From positions 58,826 through 122,825 of the forward strand of contig KN805409.1 of assembly GCA_000818945.1 (NCBI GenBank): a DNA stretch of 64,000 nt, given 5' to 3'. The position numbers were made by a program, and so were the translations under genes. This stretch comes from Schizochytrium sp. CCTCC M209059. Lineage: Eukaryota; Sar; Bigyra; Thraustochytrida; Thraustochytriidae. The notes beneath the pieces were generated by a model that had not been told where the DNA came from, ran no database searches, and saw nothing but the letters and a program-made list of their open reading frames with translations. Below are positions 45,987 through 54,202 of this stretch, one piece after another. The stretch's first letter is position 1; every line of letters begins with the position of its first letter.

Positions 45987-47711
45987 ATGGCCCAGAGCAC
46001 ATCGTCTTCCTCTAGATCTTCTGCTGCTTCCTCGCCCTCTCGCTCTCCTCAGCCTTTGCCTTTGCCGCCTTCGTCTTCGTCTCCGTCTTCGTCTTCTTCC
46101 TCTCGCTCTGCATCTGCATTCCTGTCTTCAAGTTCGTCTTCGCCATCCTGGTTCCGCATGTGGCACACTGGTGAAGCAGCAGCAGCAGCAGCACGGCCTG
46201 TAGAAGCGAATTCCGCAGGCTGGATCTCGCCCGAGCTCGCGGCCTCGGCGGTGGCCGCGGCAGTGGAGGGCGCGGCGGCGGGTCTGCGGCGGGCCGGGGC
46301 CGCGCTGGAGTCTCCCGCCTGGCTCGAGGCGCGCGAGACGACGGTGGCGCGCTCGCGGGCCGCGGCGAGCGCAGTCATGTCTGCCATGCCGACCGAATAC
46401 CAGCTCCGCGCCTCGGCGCTCACGCTGCAGTTTGGCGAGCTCTGGCAGTCGGTCGCCGCGGAGAGCGCACGGGAAAACGCACGCCACCGCGCGGGAGGAG
46501 GAGGCCCCGCCGCTCGCGGAACGACGCAGCGAGGCGCTCGCTTCGAGTACTTTGGCCGCCTCGACTGTGACGTCGTGGAGCTCGTGCTCCAGTTCGCGGA
46601 CCCGCGCTCGCTCGGCGCGCTCAGCGTCACGTGCAGGACGATGATGCGCTTTTGCACGATTCCTCGTCGGGAAATGGCACTCTGGACACCGCATCGACAC
46701 CAGCTGGAGAAACGTCTTCGCGTTCGAGAACTGCCCGCCCCCGGCGCGCCCGGCGATGCCAAGCGCGCCTACCTCCGGCTCTGTCTTCTCGAGACCGAGG
46801 CCGAGCTGCGTCACTTCAAGACGCAGCTCAAGCTGCTTAGCGCGCTTTGCCAAATGCCAAAGGGTGCTGTGGTTCGTCTCGTCAGCAATATTGGCTACTT
46901 TGACGACGCCGCCATCTCGCTCGCGGTTAGTAGCTATCGGCAGTATGCAATGTCGGCCGTGATCCTTTCAAGATCCAATGATGCCATTGTTTTTCGCAAG
47001 TGCACAGACTACCGCGGCCCCGTCTCCTTTTATTCTCAGGACAATATCTCTACACTGCTCACGCCCCATCCTTCGATTGCTATGCAACCAATCCGGGCTC
47101 CTGGCTTCCTTGGCTACGCGGTAAATCTAGTCCGTCTTAGCCCGGATGAGGAGTACATGCGCTACACGTTTCTTCTTGCGGCGTACAAGAACCTTACAGT
47201 CTGGGCTTCCGAAAAGGAGCTCAGGGCAGCGCGTACGTCGGGAGCCCTACCGGCCGCAGTGTCTGCTTGCGCAATAGATGCCTTTGCACCTGCGTCGATT
47301 GCAGAAACCCCGGAAGCGGACGCCGACGCTCGACGTGATGTGTCGCTTCGGCCCAGTGGAGTCAGCGCAAGCTCCAGTCATAGCAGCCTCAGCACCAGCA
47401 CCATCAACAGCAACAGCAACAGCAACAGCACCAGCAACGTCACGCGCCCTGCCGCTGCAATTGGTCTTCAAGACGACGAAGACGCTCCTGATCTCGAAAG
47501 GCCGGAGGCACCGATGAGCTCGCCCGCATCCCCAATGACGCCGCTCAAGGCGTGGCTTCGCTTTGGATCCTTGGGAAATGAAGCCTTTCCTTGTTTCATC
47601 TCAATTGGCCGCCCACGTCGGCGCACACTAACGCGCGAAAGTCTCGATTCTCACCTTGCTTATCTGCAGGCGCGCAGAGACAGCCTGCTTTCTTCTCTTG
47701 TAAACTTTTAG
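45987..47711 (+). CDS. F-box-like protein, function unknown
   Basis: A 574-residue protein. Residues 1-60 are a Ser/Pro run encoded by TCT/TCG repeats. An Ala-rich helical region (about 60-140) follows. A segment at about 184-222 (FGRLDCDVVELVLQFADPRSLGALSVTCRTMMRF) has the F-box pattern and would bind Skp1 in an SCF ubiquitin ligase. The downstream 250 residues look folded (for example VVRLVSNIGYFDDAAISLAVSSYRQYAMSAVIL) but match no repeat type I know. The later part has a Ser/Asn run (AACAGC repeats near 47402-47436). The start at 45987 is an ATG. The F-box call is based on one short motif and is moderate. Confidence 0.6.
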   Translation: MAQSTSSSSRSSAASSPSRSPQPLPLPPSSSSPSSSSSSRSASAFLSSSSSSPSWFRMWHTGEAAAAAARPVEANSAGWISPELAASAVAAAVEGAAAGLRRAGAALESPAWLEARETTVARSRAAASAVMSAMPTEYQLRASALTLQFGELWQSVAAESARENARHRAGGGGPAARGTTQRGARFEYFGRLDCDVVELVLQFADPRSLGALSVTCRTMMRFCTIPRREMALWTPHRHQLEKRLRVRELPAPGAPGDAKRAYLRLCLLETEAELRHFKTQLKLLSALCQMPKGAVVRLVSNIGYFDDAAISLAVSSYRQYAMSAVILSRSNDAIVFRKCTDYRGPVSFYSQDNISTLLTPHPSIAMQPIRAPGFLGYAVNLVRLSPDEEYMRYTFLLAAYKNLTVWASEKELRAARTSGALPAAVSACAIDAFAPASIAETPEADADARRDVSLRPSGVSASSSHSSLSTSTINSNSNSNSTSNVTRPAAAIGLQDDEDAPDLERPEAPMSSPASPMTPLKAWLRFGSLGNEAFPCFISIGRPRRRTLTRESLDSHLAYLQARRDSLLSSLVNF

Positions 47712-47880
47712 TGAAAACACACAATACAAATTTACCTCGTTTCTTTCTGTTCATCATGTGGGCTCGACCCTCACTCCCTTCCTCTATCATGTGCTTCCCT
47801 TACGACCCGTAACCGTGTCAAAGAACGAACTTGCAGTGAGGCGTGAGGCATGGCCATAGTCTAATTTTTTCTATTATACA

Positions 47881-48555
47881 TTACTCGTGTGAAAAGACGC
47901 GACGTGGCAGACCAACAGCCTCACAGGCATATGTCTCAATATACTTGTTGGTGTAGGGCCCTGGCTTGAAGGCGGGTACAGCGTTTCGCAAACGTTGCTC
48001 CTCGAGCGTCGGTCCTCTACTTGCCGCAAAGGATCGATCCCGGGCCGCGAAGACCCGCAAGAGTGCCTCTTCGATATGTTTTTGACGTATTTCTTCAGCC
48101 TCGTCTCTAGCTCGTGCTTCTTCTCGTTGCGAGGCAAAAAATTGCGTCGTGTGTTCCTGCGCAGCGTCAACTGCACTCGGCGCCAATTCATGTACTGAAT
48201 TTTGCAAATACCAGCGCTGTGAAGCTTGCATGTCCTGCTTGCGGCGCTCTTCGGCAGCCTCGCGTCGCTTGCGCTCTCGCACGCGTCTTTTGGCCAGCGC
48301 TGGCCCGCTCTCGACTGCAGGTTCCTGTCGAGCATACCACCTTGCGGCAAGCTCTTGCTCGCGCTCTTCGCGCTCGCGAGCAGCCACTTTCCGTGCATAA
48401 TTCTGAGCTCGTCTCGCAGCTCTTCTTGCAGCTTGATTCTCCTCCTCAAAACCAAAGGGGAGCACCTCGTGCGTGTGAAAGCCTCGCCTTCGTGGCGTCG
48501 TCGTTGACCCTGGTCGGGTTCCCTCGACGCTTTCTGTCCGGTGAAAGCCTGCCAT
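47881..48555 (-). CDS. Small charged coiled-coil protein, function unknown
   Basis: A 224-residue protein dominated by Ala/Arg/Glu/Gln helices (about 35-180, containing RRAARRAQNYARKVAAREREEREQ), followed by a less charged C-terminal block ending PRRVFSHE. The last 45 residues (GPTLEEQRLRNAVPAFKPGPYTNKYIE...) look conserved in style, but I do not recognise the family. The start at 48555 is the first ATG. The same frame stays open upstream to 48717 through a 24-base triplicated sequence, but without an ATG, so either a missed 5' exon exists or that part is 5' UTR. It is convergent with the F-box-like gene. Confidence 0.55.
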   Translation of the reverse strand: MAGFHRTESVEGTRPGSTTTPRRRGFHTHEVLPFGFEEENQAARRAARRAQNYARKVAAREREEREQELAARWYARQEPAVESGPALAKRRVRERKRREAAEERRKQDMQASQRWYLQNSVHELAPSAVDAAQEHTTQFFASQREEARARDEAEEIRQKHIEEALLRVFAARDRSFAASRGPTLEEQRLRNAVPAFKPGPYTNKYIETYACEAVGLPRRVFSHE

Positions 48556-49362
48556 GCTCGCTTCGCACGAGACCTCCTCTCCTGCGAGCTCGCTCGCGAA
48601 GGCTCCTGCGAGCTCGCTCGCGAAGGCTCCTGCGAGCTCGCTCACGCAAGCTTCTGCTTCGTCCTTGCCGCCGCCGCCGAGAGACCACGAGGTCGAATGT
48701 TGTATGCGTACGGACAAAGCGAGAGTAGCAAAAGCAAAAGAAACCGTCTCTCATCAGTGCTTGTCAAATCTCTGCTAGGTCTTCTTGCCGCAGAGATTTC
48801 TTGGGACATTGGCACTCGATCTGTCTTTCTCTCTCAGAGCAAACAGAGAAGCCCTCAGCGTCTTCGTCCATCACTCCGCGTCCAGAGTGGAATCGAAAGC
48901 CTCAGGCAGTCAAAGAGCAGGCAGGCACGCGGCCGGAGGGGCTGCGACCAAATAAATGACTTACGAACTCCATCGTCCCGCGGAAACTCAATTCACAAAG
49001 TCGCAAACTAGTTATGGTATTAGTGCGCCTTGCGGTGTCTCCGCGGCGTGTCATCTTCATCTTCATCTTCATCTTCATCTTCACCTTGGCGTCATCGCGT
49101 GTTGGCTTCTTTGTTGTCGGTACTATACAGTAGTTCTATGACCTCGTTGCGGGAGACAGAACCCCTTGAAGTCGCACGTGCGCAGATGCAGACGAGGAGG
49201 ACCTCCAACTGCGGCTCGCGGAAGAGCAGCTGGTTCAGGTGCAGGTCCCGGCAGAGCGGGGCCGGCAGAGAAGACGCGGCGGCCGTAGAACCCCGCGGAG
49301 ACAGACCGCCAGCAGCAGCAGCGGCGGCGGCGGCGGAGGAGGAGAAGGGTCAGGAGGGGACC
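48556..49362. other. Divergent promoter region, coiled-coil / histidine phosphatase
   Basis: Contains a 24-base triplicate (48581-48652) and a TTCATC hexanucleotide run (about 49050-49085). The phosphatase frame is open from 49030 and has an ATG at 49138 that could extend that gene. Confidence 0.5.
48581..48652 (+). repeat. 24-base tandem repeat, 3 copies
   Basis: Copies at 48581-48604, 48605-48628 and 48629-48652; the first two are identical and the third has two changes. The period is a multiple of three, and read on the minus strand it would encode an 8-residue ASELAGAF unit in frame with the downstream gene. Confidence 0.9.
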
Positions 49363-50190
49363 ATGACGACGCGCGTCATCCTCGTGCGCCACGGGGCTCG
49401 CTACGACTATGCCAACCCGGACTGGGCCCAGCGCGCAGAGGACCTCGGGCTGTTCTCGCGAGACCCCCCGCTCTCGGAGCTCGGGTTTCGCCAGGCGGAG
49501 CAGGCCGCGGACCACGTCGAAAAGAGGCTTAGCAAGCTGGGCGAGACAGCCGATGTCATCCTTGTGTCACCGTACCTGCGCGTCATCCAGACGGCGCAGC
49601 CGCTCGCGCGAAGACTCGGGGCGCCAATGTGCATCGAGGAGGGCCTCGCAGAGACGCATCACTTTACGAACAGGCTGCCCGAAGCGCGCGAACGCTTCGC
49701 GTACTTTCCCGAAATCGATCCCAGCTATGAACCGCTCAACGTGATCGAGCCGGATACCATGGAGAATGGCAAGCCGGCGGAGCTCTACCCGGAGTCGTAC
49801 ATGCGTCGCAACATCGAATTCGGGCGATCTCTCACCACGCACTTTCAAGGCAAAACTGTAATCTGCTATTCTCATGCTGCCAGTGTCTGTCTCGTAGCGG
49901 GCTTACTCGGCATTCCGTTTCCTGAGGACCTCTCTTTCACATTTGCGCCGTGTGGCGTCTTTGAGCTCGAACTTGGACCCAAGACGGGCCATCGTTGGAC
50001 AATGGTGTCTGCCGGGCACTCGAACACTACTCACGTCACAGACAACGACGATGCAACCTCACCATGGGGCTACACGGGTCCTTACCGACTTCTGTGGAAC
50101 GAGATGATCGCAGAAGAACTTGAAGCTGCCAAGCAAAGTAAAGCCGACGCGCGGTCTTCGCGCAAGGCGTCTAGGAACTCGACATTGTGA
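49363..50190 (+). CDS. Histidine phosphatase superfamily protein
   Basis: A 275-residue protein. The catalytic RHG (residues 9-11, VILVRHG) opens the fold. The pattern LSELGFRQAEQAADHV, the phosphate-pocket VSPYLRVIQTAQPLA, and the second catalytic His in CYSHAASVCLVAG are present, so the phosphohistidine active site is intact. Overall form resembles the UBASH3/STS-like and fungal small-molecule branch, not phosphoglycerate mutase. The substrate is unknown. The C-terminal 30 residues are Lys/Ser-rich. I chose 49363 because the family begins just before RHG. An in-frame ATG at 49138 would add 75 Ala/Arg-rich residues, possibly a targeting extension. Confidence 0.8.
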   Translation: MTTRVILVRHGARYDYANPDWAQRAEDLGLFSRDPPLSELGFRQAEQAADHVEKRLSKLGETADVILVSPYLRVIQTAQPLARRLGAPMCIEEGLAETHHFTNRLPEARERFAYFPEIDPSYEPLNVIEPDTMENGKPAELYPESYMRRNIEFGRSLTTHFQGKTVICYSHAASVCLVAGLLGIPFPEDLSFTFAPCGVFELELGPKTGHRWTMVSAGHSNTTHVTDNDDATSPWGYTGPYRLLWNEMIAEELEAAKQSKADARSSRKASRNSTL

Positions 50191-50436
50191 ATACATTTTT
50201 TCCAAAGAATCATCTTTCTTTTCCTTTTTTTACTTTTCCAAGCTGAATCATACATACTCAGCCCCCCCTTTGCCCGGCGGACAGGGAACAGAATCTCGGA
50301 AACAAATTGCACACAGCATATACTTTCATGTTGAACGAAAGGGCCCATTACGAAGCGATGTCAAGGTGCAGACTGCGTTGAAGATGCGCTCGACCCTCTT
50401 CCGAGGTCAGGTTCGTGTAATGATCACTTGCACACA

Positions 50437-52908
50437 CTAAAACATAGAAATTACCGGTGACCTCATCTGGTCTGGAGAGCCCAGCATGCGCACAGCGCGG
50501 TCTCGCATAGCCGTCGCTGTCGGGCGCCTTCGCGGATCTGTCTGCAAGGCACCCACGATCAGGCTCGACAGCATTGCATCCGCTTCGGACGAAAGCTTCT
50601 CTTGCTCTTCTGCTACGACAGGACCCAAACAAGCCTCAATGAATCGATCTCGAGCTGTCTCCGGTAGCAAAGGCAGTGCGTCGATTTCTCGTTGTTGTTG
50701 CTGCGTGAGCCGCGCAAAAAAGGTGGCCCAGGCGTCAAGAGCCTCCTGGTAAAGAAAGTCACCCGTTGCGACCTCAAAAAGAACACAGCCCAGGGCCCAG
50801 ACGTCAGCCGGTGCAGAGGTACCGAAGCGGAAAGACTGTCGCCGATCGTGATTGGCTCGCCGCTGCGCCTGCGATGGTTCGCATACTGTTAGCATCTCTG
50901 GCGCCATGATACACTCCGTTCCTCGAGACTCATATTGGAAATCGTCACCCGGACGTCTCCATGGACCTGTTTTGTTCATTGATACCATGTCCTCATCTTC
51001 CGTAATTCCTGGCGCTGCACAAAAGGCTTCGCCAAAGTCTGCCAAAACCGGGTCAAAGCCACCTTCGCCATGAGGCAGCAGCAATATGTTGTCCATGCGC
51101 ACGTCATAATGCGTAACTCCGTGCGACGCAATAAAGGCCAGAGCGTCAGCGATATGTACATAGATTCGCAAGAGCGTCTTCATCCACGCTGGAGAGCTTG
51201 GGATCATGGAAGAAGTAACAAGTCCGGATCGCCAATCGCGCAAACTACACTTGGCCCTTTGCATGATAATGTAGATATCGCCATTAGAGAGCCGGCCGTA
51301 CCTTCGCAACGGTATGACAAACGTCTTTCTGCGATGCGTCTGCTTAGACGTCAAAAGGCGCAAGGCGCACACTTCGTTGAAAATCCGAGGAATTCGCTCC
51401 TTGCGCAGATGTCGAGGCTGAATGGCACAACGTTTGAGAGCTTCGTCTGAACGTCCAAGTACAGTCTCCACAACTCCGTGACGTCCTGCGCCCAAATGTT
51501 CCTTGCCTGTGACGCGATATTTATCGTTTGCTCCTGCTGCAACAGAGACGTCATCTTTTCCTTGCGTCGCTGACGTCTCAGAGCTCCCAGCATCATCGCG
51601 ATCTCCACAGCGAACTCTTGTCGTACACTTTTCGATGTTTGCCAGTGGCAGAGCGGGGATAACCTCTCGATCTTCTATGCTACTGTTCATCTCGCTCGAC
51701 GACGTTCCTCCAGTCGCGGTCTCACTTTCTTCATTGCCATCCTCATGGGCACGAACAATTGGGGAACTTGGATTTCCAACGTCATCATCTGCAAGAGGCA
51801 GCGACCCAAGAGACGAACTAATACTCAACGAAGAAGAAGCATCGCGGTCTGTGGCATCATTTTCCGGTGCAACGTCATGCGAAAAGCTTGGAGATGAGCT
51901 GACAATGACGGAAGTCTCGGATACTAATCCATCGGGCGCCGGCATGAGAAGACGCGTGAGCATCTGAGCTCCCTGAAAATGGTCGCAAGCCCACATTACC
52001 CATGAACCCTGCAGCATTGAGGCGCTACTTGCAAAGTATTTGAGTATGCTTGACCATGGAACGCGGTCATTCGACAAGACGCCTCGTCCACTTCTCTCCA
52101 TGAGGAGACCGAGAACGAGTGCCGCCGCGCGATCTGCGCGAGCATGTCGCGCTGGGTCAGCTGTGCATTGTGTCGAGTCGATGCCGCAAACATTATTGCT
52201 GCTGCTCAGGGTAGTCTGGTTCCGGGCAATGACTGAGAGGCGGAGTCTCGCGACTGCAAGCCCCGGGACGGCTCCACTCGAAGGCTCTTGCGGCGGTTTA
52301 GGTTTTGACAGCGCCTGGGGCGCATTTTCTCGCGGGATTGTGGTGGTTTGCAGTGCGTCAGCCAAGATGCCAAAGACGTTGTCGTGCTTATCTGAAAGAA
52401 GACGCTCTCGCGCGATGCTCGACTCACGTAGATCGTTCAAAAGGGCCTCGCACGCTTCGTCGTCGTCCAAGGCTGCCTTCAGATTGAACAACGCACGTTC
52501 CTCCGCTCCCAAGGAAGGAAGTACCGGGGCGCTTCGCGTCGCAAGAAGATTGAAGTCGAGTCGCACAAAACGCGGTCTCTGCAGATGCTTCACGCGAGAC
52601 CTAGGTGTATTGATACCTTCATTTTTGACATTACCATCATCACCTTGAAGAAATTCGTGTGCCAGCCCGAGCTTCACTCTCGGTGTGAGTGTCATGATTC
52701 CGGACTCTGACCTCGGAGAATCATCATGTTCGCTATCGTTCTCCGCGTTTTCGTGCCCCCCCTCGTTGCTTGTCTCCGCGTGCAACACATCCTCGTGCTC
52801 AACATCCTTGTCCATCCCGGCCCAAACCGTTAGCTGGGGCTTTGCGGACTCAAACGAGCACCCTTGAGGGCCGCGCCGCTTGCTTTGTTTTCCAGAGTGC
52901 TCGGCCAT
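50437..52908 (-). CDS. Divergent eukaryotic protein kinase with long N-terminal extension
   Basis: An 823-residue protein. Residues about 1-470 are Ser/Glu/Asp-rich, mostly disordered, with a more folded helical patch around 190-310. The kinase domain spans about 475-815. It has a Gly-rich loop LGAGRHGVV, an AxK-type lysine in ALKRC, a catalytic loop VTHYDVRMDN near 600, DFG near 623, an APE-type MAPEML, and DVWALGCVLFEV. The loop reads HYDVRMDN instead of HRDxKxxN: the HRD Arg is Tyr and the usual catalytic-loop Lys is Arg, while the Asp and Asn are kept. Activity is therefore possible but uncertain. The kinase family is not assignable. The start at 52908 is the first ATG; the frame extends upstream only through a GTG. 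Confidence 0.8.
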   Translation of the reverse strand: MAEHSGKQSKRRGPQGCSFESAKPQLTVWAGMDKDVEHEDVLHAETSNEGGHENAENDSEHDDSPRSESGIMTLTPRVKLGLAHEFLQGDDGNVKNEGINTPRSRVKHLQRPRFVRLDFNLLATRSAPVLPSLGAEERALFNLKAALDDDEACEALLNDLRESSIARERLLSDKHDNVFGILADALQTTTIPRENAPQALSKPKPPQEPSSGAVPGLAVARLRLSVIARNQTTLSSSNNVCGIDSTQCTADPARHARADRAAALVLGLLMERSGRGVLSNDRVPWSSILKYFASSASMLQGSWVMWACDHFQGAQMLTRLLMPAPDGLVSETSVIVSSSPSFSHDVAPENDATDRDASSSLSISSSLGSLPLADDDVGNPSSPIVRAHEDGNEESETATGGTSSSEMNSSIEDREVIPALPLANIEKCTTRVRCGDRDDAGSSETSATQGKDDVSVAAGANDKYRVTGKEHLGAGRHGVVETVLGRSDEALKRCAIQPRHLRKERIPRIFNEVCALRLLTSKQTHRRKTFVIPLRRYGRLSNGDIYIIMQRAKCSLRDWRSGLVTSSMIPSSPAWMKTLLRIYVHIADALAFIASHGVTHYDVRMDNILLLPHGEGGFDPVLADFGEAFCAAPGITEDEDMVSMNKTGPWRRPGDDFQYESRGTECIMAPEMLTVCEPSQAQRRANHDRRQSFRFGTSAPADVWALGCVLFEVATGDFLYQEALDAWATFFARLTQQQQREIDALPLLPETARDRFIEACLGPVVAEEQEKLSSEADAMLSSLIVGALQTDPRRRPTATAMRDRAVRMLGSPDQMRSPVISMF

Positions 52909-53469
52909 TCCGCGCCTGGCATTAACAACGACTTTGCGCACTTACTACGTCAGCAAGTTTAACATCGTCGCACCGCGTCGTCTGTGAGTGTAGTTGGGCA
53001 CTGTAGCACCAGGCAGCAACGGATACTTGCAAATGAAGCAGGGCGAGGCGGGGAATAGAGGAGAGCGAGCCCATCAAGAGTCCCACTAACAAACGCCACG
53101 TGGAGCGCGAGGCGGCGCTGTTCTCCACGGACGTCCTCGGACTTTGTGCGAGGAGGAAGGTCTTCACAGACCATTCAGCCTGTCTTTGTTCCGATCTGTT
53201 CAGTCAAAAATTAGAGAAGTGCACACTACGCAGATTTCGTGACACAGCCAAAAAGCATTGTACAGCAAACCTTTCATCATCGACCAGCCAGCCAGCTGGC
53301 TAGAGCGACGCCTCAGCATCAACGATCGATCACTTTGCCAGGGAAGCCAGTCCTCCTCCCCACACGCACGGACGCCCGGACGCACGCACGCACGCACGCA
53401 CGCGAGTAGGGTGACGACCTGCACACGAAGCAGTACCGCCGGGAGTACGCGAACCTGATCAGCAGGGCC
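52909..53469. other. Divergent promoter region, kinase / HIT genes
   Basis: No gene is visible. A CGCA tetranucleotide run lies at about 53380-53403, close to the HIT start. Small frames on both strands lack a domain. Confidence 0.5.
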
Positions 53470-53937
53470 ATGGGGGCCACCGCGTCGTACTACGCAGCGC
53501 TGCCTTTCGCGTGGGCGCACTATGGGATGTGCCATCTCGGACCGAACGTCTTTGTGCTCATGCTTGATGGCGAAGTACCAGTAGATAAATTGTACGAAGA
53601 CGACCAAGTGATGGTGATCAGGGACAAGTACCCCGCCGCAGATTACCACCTCCTCGTGATTCCCAAACAAAAAATTAAAGAGTGTACTTCGCTGACCAAA
53701 GAGCACGCGTCTCTCGTCGAACACATGATGGATGTCGGCAAGAGGACAATTGAGGCGGAAGGTAGCGGGGATCGGCGTGTAGTCTATGGCTTCATGACGC
53801 CCCCTTTTAATACGCAATTACAGCTCCACATGCACTGCATCAGCATGCCTCTCAAGGTGACTGGAGTCCGCGCATCTGAGACGCACATGAGCCAGTTCGC
53901 GTCGGCTCAAGATGTTCTGGACAACTTAAGAAGTTAA
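53470..53937 (+). CDS. HIT-domain (HINT3-like) protein
   Basis: A 155-residue protein of the histidine triad superfamily. It has the typical early strand motif (YEDDQVMVIRDKYPAADYHLLVIPKQKI) and the C-terminal triad segment QLHMHCIS (118-125). In the H-x-H-x-H-x-x pattern the first His is Gln, leaving the central catalytic His120 and His122. HIT proteins hydrolyse or transfer nucleoside phosphoramidates, AMP-lysine or related adducts. The overall form, without a zinc finger, resembles HINT3 more than aprataxin. The N-terminal 30 residues are aromatic and somewhat hydrophobic and may be a targeting or membrane-associated segment. The start is the first ATG; an upstream exon cannot be excluded. 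It is convergent with the TPS gene, 265 bases away. Confidence 0.75.
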   Translation: MGATASYYAALPFAWAHYGMCHLGPNVFVLMLDGEVPVDKLYEDDQVMVIRDKYPAADYHLLVIPKQKIKECTSLTKEHASLVEHMMDVGKRTIEAEGSGDRRVVYGFMTPPFNTQLQLHMHCISMPLKVTGVRASETHMSQFASAQDVLDNLRS

Positions 53938-54202
53938 TTTGTTATTTCATGTCTTGTGTCTGATCCGTGCAAGCCGATTGTGAAAAGCTGCTTCCGTATC
54001 TTGGAGACTCACTTCAGCAGACGAATGCAACTCATGAACTGAGTGCGTAACAAACGAACAGCGCAAACAACTCGTACAACATTACTTGTCGTCTTCATGT
54101 ATGCATCTTGTCTTGAACGACGCAAGCAACTACGAAAGGGGAGAAAAAAAAATTAAAAGAATTGCGGCGATTTCTTCGACTCTCCATCTCTTCCAGCGAA
54201 AA

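Noticed and set aside
48581..48652. Possible CRISPR-like or mobile repeat
   Set aside because: The 24-base copies are directly adjacent with no spacers and the genome is eukaryotic; it is a simple tandem repeat.
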